From positions 124,001-188,000 of the forward strand of contig NZ_AUDD01000002.1 of NCBI RefSeq assembly GCF_000425285.1: a stretch of 64,000 bases of DNA, given 5' to 3'. Below the pieces are notes generated by a model, which was not told the origin of the DNA, did not search any database, and worked only from the letters and a program-made list of their open reading frames with translations. The translations under genes were made by a program, and so were the position numbers. Positions 53,477 through 62,789 of this stretch are shown here, piece after piece (the first letter of the stretch is position 1; every line of letters begins with the position of its first letter). Source of the DNA: Acidipropionibacterium jensenii DSM 20535 (lineage in GTDB: Bacteria > Actinomycetota > Actinomycetes > Propionibacteriales > Propionibacteriaceae).

Positions 53477-53492
53477 TGTCAACTACCTGACA
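53477..53492. promoter_or_regulatory. Operator-like palindrome 2
   Basis: TGTCAACTACCTGACA, same half sites as operator 1 (AATTGTCA-N2-TACCTGAC shared), 58 bp upstream of the LURP-one start. Confidence 0.7.
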
Positions 53493-53549
53493 GAATACGC
53501 GACGGTGTGTCCTCCCGGCTCGTCCCGCCGGGCACGAGACGATGTCCCC

Positions 53550-54102
53550 ATGGCTCTCGTCGACCAGAACGTCCTCGTCCTGCAGCAGATCCGCTCCTTC
53601 CTCGCCAACGACTTCGCCATCTGCGACACCGGCGGCCGACAGCTGGCCTCGATCCACACCGAGGGATCGACGATGTCGCGGCTGTTCGCCGGATCACGGG
53701 AACTCACCGTCCTGGAGAACGGGAGCCCAGTGTTGCGGCTCTCCGATCCGGTGAACGTCCTGTCCCGCGACACCTTCACCGTCAGCGACGGAAACGGCGA
53801 CCATCACCAAGGAGTTCTCCGTGCTGTCCCGCAAGCTCCGGGTCGAGCTCAGCGACGGCAGCGTCCTGCAGTGCGCCGGTTCCCTGTTCGGTCTCGAGTT
53901 CACCATCAGTCAGGGACAGGCGGTCGCCGCCCGGGTGGCCCGGCGGATGGCCGGTCTGTCCGCAGCCCTGATGGGAGGCGACCGGTACCTCCTCCACCTG
54001 GCCCCCGATCTTCCTCCGCTGCACCGCGGGGCGATGATCGGCACCGTCGTCACCATCGACCTCATCCGCGCCAAGGAGAGCCGCATCCCCGACACCACGT
54101 GA
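53550..54102 (+). pseudogene. LURP-one-related (tubby-like) gene with a frameshift
   Basis: Two adjacent frames encode one LURP-one-like protein. ATG 53550 begins VLVLQQIRSF, through LTVLENGSPVLRLSDP to FTVSDGNG; then the next frame continues TITKEFSVLSRKL to the TGA at 54102. Removing one base near 53799 would join them (SDGNATITKEF). Either a real frameshift mutation, or a sequencing error. The intact protein would be about 183 residues, a phospholipid-scramblase-related fold. Confidence 0.72.
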
Positions 54103-54113
54103 GCAATCTCGCA
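54098..54113. promoter_or_regulatory. Weak Crp-like site upstream of the second peptide transporter
   Basis: CGTGAGCAATCTCGCA; two mismatches to TGTGA-N6-TCACA, sharing GTGAGCAAT with the site at crp. 195 bp before the binding-protein start. Confidence 0.25.
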
Positions 54114-54308
54114 CGGATGGCGCACTGTGTCAGTCGTTGGTTGCAAATTGCTAACGATGCTGTGTCGCAACGATGAAACCTGGCATCAGCCTCGCGGACT
54201 CAGGGCAAACTCTGGCGAAGTCCATCCCGAGGCACACGGCTTCGAGTGCACCGGGACGGTCAGCGGAACCAGACCGGCTCCGCTCTACCCCTCTCCGAGG
54301 AGACACTG

Positions 54309-55964
54309 ATGCGTAGAACCTCGCCACTCGTGGCACTGTCCCTGTCGGGGGTGATGCTGCTCGCGGGCTGCGGTCAGGACGTTGCCGCCCCGAATGATTC
54401 CAGCAGCGCCTCCCAGCCCGCCGGCGCCAGCGGACCCGCCAAGGACGGCGGCTCGGTCACCGTCCGCGGCTGCACTCCGCAGAACCCCCTCATCCCCGCC
54501 GACACCAATGAGGTCTGTGGCGGAAACGTCCTGGACGCCGTCACCGCCAAGCTGGTGCACTACAACTCCGACACCGCGGCCCCCGAGCTCGACATCGCCA
54601 AGTCGATCGACACCACCGACAACCAGAACTTCACGGTGAAGCTCAACCCGGGCTACAAGTTCTCCGACGGCACCGAGGTCAAGGCGAAGAACTTCGTCGA
54701 CGCCTGGAACTGGGACGCCTACGGCCCCAACGCCCAGCAGAACGCCTACTTCTTCGAGCCCATCGCCGGATACACCGATGTCCAGTGCGCCGATGAGGAG
54801 TGCAAGACCAAGCCCAAGGCCACCACGATGTCTGGGCTGAAGGTCGTCGACGACCACACCTTCACCATCGCCACCACCGAGAAGGTCTCCAACCTCAAGG
54901 TGCGCCTGGGCTACACCGCCTTCGCCCCGCTGCCGGACGCCTTCCTCAAGGATCCGACGAACAAGAAGTGGGAGAAGTCCCCGATCGGCGCCGGTCCGTT
55001 CACCATCACCCAGAACACCGCGACCCAGATCGTCCTCAAGAAGAACGCGGACTACTCGGGCAAGAACAAGGCCCACGTCGACCAGGTGACCTACAAGGTC
55101 TACAACGACGCCGGCCCGGCCTACAACGACGTCGTGGCCAACAACCTGGACGTCTCCGACCTGATCCCCACCGATCAGCTCACCAACGACCAGTGGAAGA
55201 ACGACCTGCCGAACCGGTGGGGCATCCGCCAGTCCGGCGTGACCCAGACCATCACGGCGTCCAGCAAGGACAAGCAGCTCCAGAACCAGGACCTCATCAA
55301 GGCCCTGAGCATGGACATCGACCGGGCGACCGTCACCAAGCAGATCTTCGCCGGTTCGCGCACCCCTGCCGACGGCTGGGTCTCCCCGGTGGTCGACGGG
55401 TACAAGAAGGGCCAGTGCGGTCAGTGGTGCACCTACGACAAGGCCAAGGCCAAGGCCCTCTACGACAAGGCCGGCGGCTACAAGGGCACCCTCACCATCG
55501 CGGTGAACGGCGACGGCGACCACAAGGCCTGGTCCCAGGCCGTGTGCAACGGCTGGAAGAACGACCTCGGTCTCAACTGCCAGCTCAAGGTCACCCCTGA
55601 CTTCAAGACCCTGCGCGACCAGGTCACCAAGCGCGAGCTGATGGGCTTCTTCCGCACCGGTTGGCAGATGGACTACCCGTCCATCGAGAACTTCCTCACC
55701 CCGCTGTACGCCACCGGGGCGTCCTCGAACGACGGCGACTACTCCAACAAGGAGTTCGACGCGAAGCTGAAGGAGGCGGCCGCCGCCCCCGACGAGGCCC
55801 AGGCCAACAAGCTGTACCAGGAGGCCGAGGCCATGCTGGCCACCCGGATCCCGGCGATCCCGCTGTGGACCGTCTCGACCCCCTTCGCCTGGTCCACCAA
55901 GGTGACCAACGTCAAACTCACCCCGTTCGGCACGATCGACCTGACCGCCATCAGCGTCAAGTGA
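54309..55964 (+). CDS. Peptide ABC transporter substrate-binding lipoprotein (family 5)
   Basis: 551 residues. Lipobox LLAGC at about residue 20 gives a lipid-anchored receptor for the permeases downstream. Family 5 motifs: a KFSDGTEVKAKNFVDAW start of domain I, hinge, and LSMDIDRATVTKQIF. ATG 54309 has GAGGAG. Compare with the other binding protein at the left end, which is anchored by a C-terminal span instead. Confidence 0.93.
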   Translation: MRRTSPLVALSLSGVMLLAGCGQDVAAPNDSSSASQPAGASGPAKDGGSVTVRGCTPQNPLIPADTNEVCGGNVLDAVTAKLVHYNSDTAAPELDIAKSIDTTDNQNFTVKLNPGYKFSDGTEVKAKNFVDAWNWDAYGPNAQQNAYFFEPIAGYTDVQCADEECKTKPKATTMSGLKVVDDHTFTIATTEKVSNLKVRLGYTAFAPLPDAFLKDPTNKKWEKSPIGAGPFTITQNTATQIVLKKNADYSGKNKAHVDQVTYKVYNDAGPAYNDVVANNLDVSDLIPTDQLTNDQWKNDLPNRWGIRQSGVTQTITASSKDKQLQNQDLIKALSMDIDRATVTKQIFAGSRTPADGWVSPVVDGYKKGQCGQWCTYDKAKAKALYDKAGGYKGTLTIAVNGDGDHKAWSQAVCNGWKNDLGLNCQLKVTPDFKTLRDQVTKRELMGFFRTGWQMDYPSIENFLTPLYATGASSNDGDYSNKEFDAKLKEAAAAPDEAQANKLYQEAEAMLATRIPAIPLWTVSTPFAWSTKVTNVKLTPFGTIDLTAISVK

Positions 55965-55982
55965 CCCACATGGTGTGACCAC

Positions 55983-56018
55983 GGACGGTCCGCCGGACTG
56001 CGTTCCGGCGGACCGTCC
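55983..56018 (+). promoter_or_regulatory. Perfect 15-bp hairpin between binding-protein and permease genes
   Basis: Arms 55983-55997 and 56004-56018 (GGACGGTCCGCCGGA and complement), 6-nt loop, no U-tract, 18 nt past the stop; matches the design at 1604-1641. Confidence 0.8.
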
Positions 56019-56038
56019 CCGGTTGTGAGGAGACAGAA

Positions 56039-56962
56039 GTGCTGAAATACGTCATCCGACGGCTGTTGCAGATGATCCCGGTGGTCATCGGTGCCACCTT
56101 CATCCTGTTCTGCCTGGTCTTCGCCCTGCCGGGCGATCCCACCGCCGGGCGCTGCGGCGAGCGGCCCTGCCCGCCGGCATATGTGGCGGCCTTCCGCCGC
56201 GAGTACCACCTCGACCAGCCGCTGATCGTCCAGTACGGCCTGTACATGGCCAAGCTGCTGCGCGGCGATCTGGGCGTGAACTTCTACGGCAACACGGTGG
56301 TCAGCGAACTGGCCGCCCGCTACCCGGTGACCGTGAAGCTGGCGATCATCGCCCTGCTGGTGGAGATCTTCATCGGCATCACCGCCGGTGTCATCGCCGG
56401 GGTGCGCAACGGGCGCTTCCTCGACTACCTCATCCTGGTCTCCTCCCTGGTGGTCATCTCCATCCCGATCTTCGTCATCGGCTCCCTGGCCCAGCTCGTC
56501 TTCGGGATGAAGCTCGGCTGGTTCCCGGTGACCGCCGGAGACGGCTCCTGGAATCAGCTGGTGTTACCAGGATTCGTGCTGGGAGCTCTGTCGGTGGCCT
56601 ACGTCGCCCGCCTGACACGGGCCAACCTCATCGAGAACCAGCACGCCGACTACGTGCGCACCGCCAAGGCCAAGGGACTGTCGGGATTGCGCACCGTCAC
56701 CGTCCACACCCTGCGCAACTCCCTCATCCCGGTGATCACCTACATCGGCTACGACTTCGGCGCCCTGATGGGCGGCGCCATCGTCACCGAGCGCATCTTC
56801 AACGTCAACGGCATCGGCAACTTCATCTTCCGATCGATCAATCAGCGAGACGGCGTCTCGGTGGTCGGAGCGGTGACCTGCCTGGTGCTGGTGTACCTGC
56901 TCGCCAACCTCCTCGTCGATCTGCTGTACGGGGTGCTCGACCCGAGGATCAGCCATGACTGA
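56039..56962 (+). CDS. Peptide ABC transporter permease, DppB type
   Basis: 307 residues, six spans, a cysteine pair (CGERPC) in the first external loop, EAA loop DYVRTAKAKGL. GTG start with GAGGAG upstream. Pairs with the DppC-type protein, whose ATG overlaps its stop by 8 nt. Confidence 0.95.
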   Translation: MLKYVIRRLLQMIPVVIGATFILFCLVFALPGDPTAGRCGERPCPPAYVAAFRREYHLDQPLIVQYGLYMAKLLRGDLGVNFYGNTVVSELAARYPVTVKLAIIALLVEIFIGITAGVIAGVRNGRFLDYLILVSSLVVISIPIFVIGSLAQLVFGMKLGWFPVTAGDGSWNQLVLPGFVLGALSVAYVARLTRANLIENQHADYVRTAKAKGLSGLRTVTVHTLRNSLIPVITYIGYDFGALMGGAIVTERIFNVNGIGNFIFRSINQRDGVSVVGAVTCLVLVYLLANLLVDLLYGVLDPRISHD

Positions 56963-57956
56963 ACCGCACAGCAACCCGAACACCACGGAGCTGGTCGGGA
57001 CCGACGCCGCATCGGCCGCTCCCGCCCTCGACGCCGACCTCACCGGCATCGACGCCACCACCGGTGGGCCGGTCTCCGGCACCAGGCCGCGCTCCCTGTG
57101 GACCGACGCCTGGTCGGATCTGCGCCGCGACCCGCTGTTCTGGATCTCGGCGGTCCTCATCGTCATCTTCATCGTGATGGCGGTGTTCCCCGGCGTCTTC
57201 ACCAGCAAGGATCCGCGGGCCTGCGACCTGTCCGCGGCACGCCACCTGCCCTCCCCGGTCCACTGGTTCGGCACCGACGTGCAGGGCTGCGACGTCTACG
57301 CCCGCACCATCCACGGCGCCCGCTCCTCCATCCTGGTCGGCATCCTCGCCACCCTGGGAACCGCCATCATCGGGTCGCTGGTGGGTCTGGTCGCCGGATT
57401 CCACGGCGGCTGGATCGACACCCTGCTGGGCCGCACCGGGGACATCTTCTACGCCATCCCGCTGCTGCTGGGCGGGATCATCATCCTGTACACCTTCCCC
57501 AACCAGGTGGGCACCCCCTACATCGTGGTGGTCCTCAAGGTGGTCGCGGCCCTGGCCATTCTCGGCTGGCCCTCGATCGCCCGACTGATGCGATCCTCGG
57601 TGCTCCAGGTGATGCCCCACGACTACATCCAGGCGGCCCGCGCCCTGGGCGCCCGTCCCTGGCGGATCATCCTCAGCCACGTCCTGCCCAACGCGATGGC
57701 ACCGGTGATGGTGGTCGCCACCATCAACCTGGGCACCTACATCGCCATCGAGGCGACGCTGAGCTATCTGGGCATTGGCCTGCAGGAACCGGCCATCTCC
57801 TGGGGGGTGTCGATCTCCGACGCCTCCGGTCTCGGATATGTGAGGTCGGCGCCGCACATGCTGCTGTTCCCCTCGCTGTTCCTGTCCCTGGCGGTTCTCG
57901 CCTTCATCTTCCTCGGCGAGGCGGCCCAGAACGCCTTCGACCCCAAGCGCCACTGA
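56955..57956 (+). CDS. Peptide ABC transporter permease, DppC type
   Basis: 333 residues. Long N-terminal Thr/Ala-rich extension (about 50), span at about 56-75, FGTDVQGCDVYAR motif, EAA loop DYIQAARALGARPW. The start overlaps the DppB gene. Confidence 0.95.
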   Translation: MTEPHSNPNTTELVGTDAASAAPALDADLTGIDATTGGPVSGTRPRSLWTDAWSDLRRDPLFWISAVLIVIFIVMAVFPGVFTSKDPRACDLSAARHLPSPVHWFGTDVQGCDVYARTIHGARSSILVGILATLGTAIIGSLVGLVAGFHGGWIDTLLGRTGDIFYAIPLLLGGIIILYTFPNQVGTPYIVVVLKVVAALAILGWPSIARLMRSSVLQVMPHDYIQAARALGARPWRIILSHVLPNAMAPVMVVATINLGTYIAIEATLSYLGIGLQEPAISWGVSISDASGLGYVRSAPHMLLFPSLFLSLAVLAFIFLGEAAQNAFDPKRH

Positions 57957-57973
57957 TCGGAAGGACGCAGCGC

Positions 57974-59005
57974 ATGACTCGAAAGTCGACACGCCTGGAC
58001 CTCGCACCGATCGACGGCCGGCTCCTGGAGGTCAACGACCTCCACGTGGAGTTCCGGACCCGCGACGGGGTGGCCAAGGCCATCAACGGCGTCAACTTCA
58101 CCCTGTCCGAGCACGAGACCCTCGCCATCCTCGGCGAGTCCGGCTCCGGCAAGTCGGTGACCGCCCAGGCGGTGATGGGAATCCTCGACTCTCCGCCCGC
58201 CTTCGTCACCGGCGGCGAGGTGAAGTACTGCGGGACCGACCTGCTCAAGATGTCCGAGAAGGACATGCGCCGGGTCCGCGGTGACCACATCGCGATGATC
58301 TTCCAGGACGCCCTCAGCTCGCTCAACCCGGTCTTCCCGGTTGGCTGGCAGATCGCCGAGATGTTCCGCGTCCACCGCGGCATGAACCGTTCCGACGCCG
58401 AGACCGAGGCCGTCAAGCTGATGGAGCGGGTCCGGATCCCGGCCGCCGAGGAACGGGCCGGCAACTACCCGCACCAGTTCTCCGGCGGGATGCGGCAACG
58501 GATCATGATCGCGATGGCGATCGCCCTCAACCCTCGGGTGCTGATCGCCGATGAGCCCACCACCGCCCTGGACGTCACCGTCCAGGCCCAGATCATGACC
58601 CTGCTCAAGGAGCTCCAGGAGGAGTCCGGGATGGGGCTCATCCTCATCACCCACGACCTGGGTGTGGTGGCCGACGTCGCCGACGACATCGCGGTGATGT
58701 ACTGCGGCCGGTTCGTCGAGCACTGCGACGTCCGTCGGCTCTACGCCAACCCGGCCCACCCCTACACCGTCGGGCTGATCGACTCGATCCCCCGGCTCGA
58801 CCAGAAGGGCGAGCAGCTCTACGCGATCGGCGGCCTGCCGCCCTCCCTCACCGACCTGCCGACCGGCTGCTCCTTCAATCCGCGCTGCCGGTTCGCCACC
58901 GACCAGTGCCGGGTCCCCGGCGCCCCGCCGTTCATCGAGGTCGAGGAGGGCCGGTTCGCGGCCTGCTACCACACCGAGGAGGTGCTCAACCGTGAGCGCG
59001 TCTGA
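57974..59005 (+). CDS. Peptide ABC transporter ATPase, DppD type
   Basis: 343 residues. Walker A GESGSGKSV, Q-loop IFQDALSSLNP, signature FSGGMRQR, Walker B LIADEPTTALD, H-loop THD; C-terminal oligopeptide domain with Cys (GCSFNPRCRFA...C). ATG 57974 with AAGGA. Overlaps next gene by 14 nt. Confidence 0.96.
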   Translation: MTRKSTRLDLAPIDGRLLEVNDLHVEFRTRDGVAKAINGVNFTLSEHETLAILGESGSGKSVTAQAVMGILDSPPAFVTGGEVKYCGTDLLKMSEKDMRRVRGDHIAMIFQDALSSLNPVFPVGWQIAEMFRVHRGMNRSDAETEAVKLMERVRIPAAEERAGNYPHQFSGGMRQRIMIAMAIALNPRVLIADEPTTALDVTVQAQIMTLLKELQEESGMGLILITHDLGVVADVADDIAVMYCGRFVEHCDVRRLYANPAHPYTVGLIDSIPRLDQKGEQLYAIGGLPPSLTDLPTGCSFNPRCRFATDQCRVPGAPPFIEVEEGRFAACYHTEEVLNRERV

Positions 59006-60104
59006 TCCGAACCCGTCCAGCCCGGCCACCACGACCGTCCCCGGCCCCACCCGGGCGGCACGCCATGTCGGCGTCGAGCCGATCCTGTCGGCCCGTGACC
59101 TCACGAAGTACTACCCGCTGACCAGCGGACTCATCCGGCACACCGTGGGCCACGTCAAGGCCGTCGACGGCGTCTCCTTCGACCTGTTCCCCGGCGAGAC
59201 GCTGGGCATCGTCGGGGAGTCCGGGTGCGGCAAGTCCACCCTGGGACGACTGCTGGTGAGCCTGGAGAGGCCGACCTCCGGGTCGATCATCTTCCAGGGC
59301 AAGGACATCACCCGGCTCGGCGCCTCCGAGATGCGCCGCCTGCGCCGCGACATCCAGATCGTCTTCCAGGATCCGTACACCTCGCTGGACCCCCGCAAGA
59401 CCGTCGGCGACATCGTCGGGGAGCCGTTCAAGATCCATCCCGAGGTGGTGCCCGCCGCCAGGCGGAGCGACCGCGTCAAGGAGCTCCTGGAACTGGTGGG
59501 GCTCAATCCCGAGCACATCAACCGGTACCCCCACGAGTTCTCGGGAGGTCAGCGCCAGCGCATCGGGATCGCCCGCGGCATCGCGCTGAACCCGAAGGTG
59601 CTGGTCTGCGACGAGCCGGTCTCCGCCCTGGACGTCTCGGTCCAGGCCCAGGTGGTGAACCTGCTGGTCAAGCTCCAGAAGGAGCTGGACCTGGCCTATG
59701 TCTTCGTGGCCCACGACCTGTCGGTGGTGCGCCACATCTCCGACCGGGTCGGGGTGATGTACCTGGGCAAGTTCATGGAGATCGGCGATCAGGACCAGAT
59801 CTACGACCGCTCGACCCACCCGTACACCCAGGCGCTGATGTCGGCGGTCCCGGTGCCCGATCCGCAGGCCCGCGAGAGCCGGGAGATCATCGTGCTGCAC
59901 GGCGACGTCCCCTCCCCGGCGAACCCGCCGTCGGGATGCCGCTTCCACACCCGGTGCTGGCGCGCCCAGCCGGCCTGCTCCGAGCAGGTTCCCGAGCTCA
60001 TCGCGCGCGACGACGGGGCCGGCGGCCACGACTCCGCCTGCCTGTTCGCCGAGCTCTTCTCCAAGGCCTCCGAGGACATCACCGCGGACGACCAGATCGG
60101 CTGA
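58992..60104 (+). CDS. Peptide ABC transporter ATPase, DppF type
   Basis: 370 residues. Walker [21 protein letters not shown], signature FSGGQRQR, Walker [13 protein letters not shown]-loop; C-terminal Cys domain [18 protein letters not shown] 58992. Its 3' end overlaps the convergent DUF2330 gene by 26 bp. Confidence 0.96.
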   Translation: MSASDPNPSSPATTTVPGPTRAARHVGVEPILSARDLTKYYPLTSGLIRHTVGHVKAVDGVSFDLFPGETLGIVGESGCGKSTLGRLLVSLERPTSGSIIFQGKDITRLGASEMRRLRRDIQIVFQDPYTSLDPRKTVGDIVGEPFKIHPEVVPAARRSDRVKELLELVGLNPEHINRYPHEFSGGQRQRIGIARGIALNPKVLVCDEPVSALDVSVQAQVVNLLVKLQKELDLAYVFVAHDLSVVRHISDRVGVMYLGKFMEIGDQDQIYDRSTHPYTQALMSAVPVPDPQARESREIIVLHGDVPSPANPPSGCRFHTRCWRAQPACSEQVPELIARDDGAGGHDSACLFAELFSKASEDITADDQIG

Positions 60105-61203
60105 CCCGCAGCATCTGACGCCGGTACGCCAGCCCCAGTCCGGCGATCACCAGCAGGCCGATCACCGGCAGCGCGAGGACCGAGACCGGGATGTCGATGT
60201 AGTGCACCTGCACGACCTCCCGGCGGAAGGGCTCGTCGGCCTTGGCTCCTCTGAAGGTGTAGTCGTCGGTGATGGTCCGCGGACCGAGTCGGCCCGACCA
60301 GGAGGTCAACCAGACCTTCCCGTCGGGCCGCATTCCCTTGTCGAGACCGGCGGTGGCCGGGTCGATGAGGCCGGTGAAGTCGAGCCCCAGGGGAGTGCTC
60401 GGCGCCGCCTGGACGTCGATGACCATCCGGCTGGCGGCGAGCAGGTGGATCCGCACCTGCTGGTCGGCGGCCGCCAGGCCCGACATCTTCATCGGGTAGA
60501 CGGCGGTCGTGGTGGCGAAGGTCATTCTCAACGGCGGCAGCGTGGAACCGAGGGTCGGCGCCCCCTCGGGGACGAGTTTGACGGCGTTGATCCGCCACCC
60601 GGCGTCCAGATAGCTCTGGACCACCGGCAGCAGGTTCGCCCGGGTGGTGAATCCGTTGGCCACCAGCCAGTCGTCCAGGGCCTCGGCCCGGGACCCAGAC
60701 AGGGTGGTGACGATGAACGGTCCGATCCTGACCCGCGACTCCACCGCGACGCCGGAGTCGGCGCGCGGCGCCGTGGCCTGGTCGCGGTCCTGGCGGGCGG
60801 TGAGCCCCGGAACCAGGCGCAGTTTCGTGCTGGTCACCACCTTGGGCGCTGCGGCGGCGTCGAGCCGGCCGATCACCCCGGTGGCCCCCAGGGACAGCCT
60901 CGTCCCCACCGGGGCCGGCATCAGCCAGGCGGCAGAACGCACGTCAGAGCTGGTCATGGACAGGGTCATGTCGATCCGCTCGGTGCGACCGTCGAAGACG
61001 ATCACCGCGGCCTCCCGGGAGACCCTGGTCTGGGATCCGGGGTCGGTGGCGATCCCCCCGCAGGCGCATGCCACCGCCACCTGGCCGGGCGCCACGGTCA
61101 GCCCGGAGGCGAGCAGCAGCACGGCCAGCAGGAGACGAGGCCACCGCAGATCTCGCAGACCTCGACGTCGCGAGCCCATGGCACGGCCAGGGTATTTCAC
61201 CAT
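60079..61203 (-). CDS. DUF2330 secreted membrane-anchored protein
   Basis: 374 residues. Signal peptide or N-terminal span (about 19-39), then CACGG (ACACGG is the family mark), a long exposed domain, and a C-terminal span (about 338-360) with basic tail. Family function unknown. ATG 61203 has TACGGT ending 6 nt upstream. Confidence 0.85.
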   Translation of the reverse strand: MVKYPGRAMGSRRRGLRDLRWPRLLLAVLLLASGLTVAPGQVAVACACGGIATDPGSQTRVSREAAVIVFDGRTERIDMTLSMTSSDVRSAAWLMPAPVGTRLSLGATGVIGRLDAAAAPKVVTSTKLRLVPGLTARQDRDQATAPRADSGVAVESRVRIGPFIVTTLSGSRAEALDDWLVANGFTTRANLLPVVQSYLDAGWRINAVKLVPEGAPTLGSTLPPLRMTFATTTAVYPMKMSGLAAADQQVRIHLLAASRMVIDVQAAPSTPLGLDFTGLIDPATAGLDKGMRPDGKVWLTSWSGRLGPRTITDDYTFRGAKADEPFRREVVQVHYIDIPVSVLALPVIGLLVIAGLGLAYRRQMLRVSRSGRPR

Positions 61204-61259
61204 GGCCAGACCGTAGCCCGTCCGCGGGCCAGCCCCGGAGTCTGGCTCCCCGCTCTGGC

Positions 61260-61296
61260 GACGATGCCGCCGGAAGGGCCCTCCGGCGGCATCGTC
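61260..61296. promoter_or_regulatory. 15-bp perfect hairpin between divergent genes
   Basis: Arms 61260-61274 and 61282-61296 (GACGATGCCGCCGGA and complement), loop AGGGCCC. Lies between the DUF2330 and yaaA promoters, where neither gene would need a terminator. Confidence 0.7.
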
Positions 61297-61320
61297 GTTC
61301 AGTACTTGCTGCCGATTGGC

Positions 61321-61326
61321 TAGTCT
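61321..61326 (+). promoter_or_regulatory. -10 TAGTCT of yaaA
   Basis: Ends 7 nt before the GTG at 61334, leaderless layout. Confidence 0.65.
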
Positions 61327-61333
61327 TCGGGAC

Positions 61334-62152
61334 GTGCTCATTGTCGTCTCCCCCGCGAAGTCCCTCGATCTGGAGTCGGCGCTGACGACCCGGCGATCGA
61401 CCCTGCCCCGGTATCTGGAGCAGACCGAGGAGCTGGTCCAGATCATGGCCGCCAGGTCGACCGCGCAGTTGCGGGAGATGATGGGGATCTCCGAGGAGCT
61501 GGCGGTACTCAACCAGGACCGCTACCGGTCCTTCGAGTGGCCCTTCACCCCCGCCAATGCCCGACCGGCGGCGCTCACCTTCAACGGGGCGGTCTATCAG
61601 GCGATGGCTCCGCGGACCTTCGACCAGAGGGACTGGACCGAGGCCGGCAAGACCCTGCGGATCCTGTCGGGGCTGTACGGGATCCTGCGTCCGCTGGATC
61701 TCATCCAGCCCTACCGCCTCGAGATGGGAGTGCGGGTCGCCAACCACCGCGGACCCGATCTGTACTCGTTCTGGCGCCCGCGCCTCACCCGTGCGGTCGC
61801 CGAGGATCTCGCCTCCTCCCCCGGGGCGAGGGTGATCGTCAATCTGGCCTCGGCGGAGTACTCCCGGGCGGTGGACCTGGAGGGTTTGTCGCAGCGGTTC
61901 GCGGCGGGAAATGCGTCGGTGCCGGGGCTGGCGGCACGGGTCGTCTCTCCGCGGTTCGAGGACCGCGACCCGTCGGGCCGCTGGCGGGTGATCTCCTTCT
62001 CGGCCAAGCGGGCCCGGGGGCTGATGGCCGGCTGGCTGGTGCGCCAGCGGGTCCGATCGGCCCGCGGGATCACCCGGTTCGACCTGGGCGGCTACCGGTA
62101 CGTGCCCGAGATGTCGACCGGTGGGATCCCGGTGTTCCGCAACCTCGGGTGA
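61334..62152 (+). CDS. yaaA: YaaA-family peroxide stress protein
   Basis: 272 residues. LIVVSPAKSLD at the start, LNGAVYQAM-type TFNGAVYQ, LSGLYGILRPLDLIQPYRLEMG and SFSAKRARGLM are signatures of YaaA, which limits free iron and DNA damage in peroxide stress. GTG 61334 is preferred; the frame opens at TTG 61316 inside the promoter. Confidence 0.93.
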   Translation: MLIVVSPAKSLDLESALTTRRSTLPRYLEQTEELVQIMAARSTAQLREMMGISEELAVLNQDRYRSFEWPFTPANARPAALTFNGAVYQAMAPRTFDQRDWTEAGKTLRILSGLYGILRPLDLIQPYRLEMGVRVANHRGPDLYSFWRPRLTRAVAEDLASSPGARVIVNLASAEYSRAVDLEGLSQRFAAGNASVPGLAARVVSPRFEDRDPSGRWRVISFSAKRARGLMAGWLVRQRVRSARGITRFDLGGYRYVPEMSTGGIPVFRNLG

Positions 62153-62176
62153 GGCTGGAGGTGCCGGCGTGCGGGG

Positions 62177-62207
62177 TTGACCGGGTCCTGGCGGCTCCCC
62201 GTAGGGT
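62177..62207 (+). promoter_or_regulatory. Promoter of the FKBP gene
   Basis: -35 TTGACC (62177-62182), 19-bp spacer, -10 TAGGGT (62202-62207), 7 nt to ATG 62215. Confidence 0.65.
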
Positions 62208-62214
62208 GGGCGCC

Positions 62215-62580
62215 ATGCAGAAGCCTGAAGTCACCCTGCCCGACTCCGCCCCCGACGATCTCGTGATCGAGGACATCACCGTCGGCGACGGCCCCGAGGC
62301 CGCGGCCGGAAACCTCGTCGATGTGCACTACGTCGGTGTCGCCCTCAGCAACGGCAAGGAGTTCGACGCCTCCTACAACCGCGGGGAGGCGCTGTCCTTC
62401 CAGCTCGGCGTCGGCCAGGTCATCCCCGGCTGGGACACCGGCGTGCAGGGAATGAAGGTCGGTGGGCGTCGCAAGCTCACCATCCCTTACCAGCTGGCCT
62501 ATGGCGAGCGCGGGATCCCCGGGGTTATCGCCCCCGAGGAGACCCTCGTCTTCGTGTGCGACCTGGTCAACGTCATCTGA
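62215..62580 (+). CDS. FKBP-type peptidyl-prolyl isomerase
   Basis: 121 residues. VDVHYVGVALSNGKEFDAS, GVGQVIPGWDTGVQGMKVGGRR and YGERGIPG are FKBP signatures. Cytosolic folding helper. ATG 62215 leaderless. Confidence 0.95.
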   Translation: MQKPEVTLPDSAPDDLVIEDITVGDGPEAAAGNLVDVHYVGVALSNGKEFDASYNRGEALSFQLGVGQVIPGWDTGVQGMKVGGRRKLTIPYQLAYGERGIPGVIAPEETLVFVCDLVNVI

Positions 62581-62610
62581 GCCCCTCCGCACCGCTTTTT
62601 CCTGATCTCG

Positions 62611-62648
62611 GCGAAGGCCCCGGCGCTTTGTGGCGCCGGGGCCTTCGC
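62611..62648. terminator. Strong bidirectional terminator
   Basis: 16-bp perfect stem (62611-62626, 62633-62648), loop TTTGTG. Serves the FKBP gene and perhaps the convergent esterase gene. A partial copy of the right arm follows. Confidence 0.8.
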
Positions 62649-62686
62649 TGTGCCCGGGCCTTCGCTGTGTCCGGGATAGGTGCACC

Positions 62687-62750
62687 TTTCACTCGCCAAT
62701 GGGGCCTTCCCGCCCTCTGCGGGCGAGAACAGGCAGTTCCGCGAGTGAAA
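62687..62750. repeat. Nested inverted-repeat structure
   Basis: Outer arms TTTCACTCGC (62687-62696) and GCGAGTGAAA (62741-62750) enclose 44 nt with an inner hairpin CCCGC/GCGGG (about 62709-62723). Lies just past the terminator, 40 bp from the esterase stop. Confidence 0.65.
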
Positions 62751-62789
62751 TGTTCACTCCACACGCCGGAACACCGCCCTCGACGGCGC

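Noticed and set aside
54285-55982. 565-residue minus-strand frame
   Set aside because: Shadow of the substrate-binding lipoprotein gene, Gly/Val/Leu-rich without motifs.
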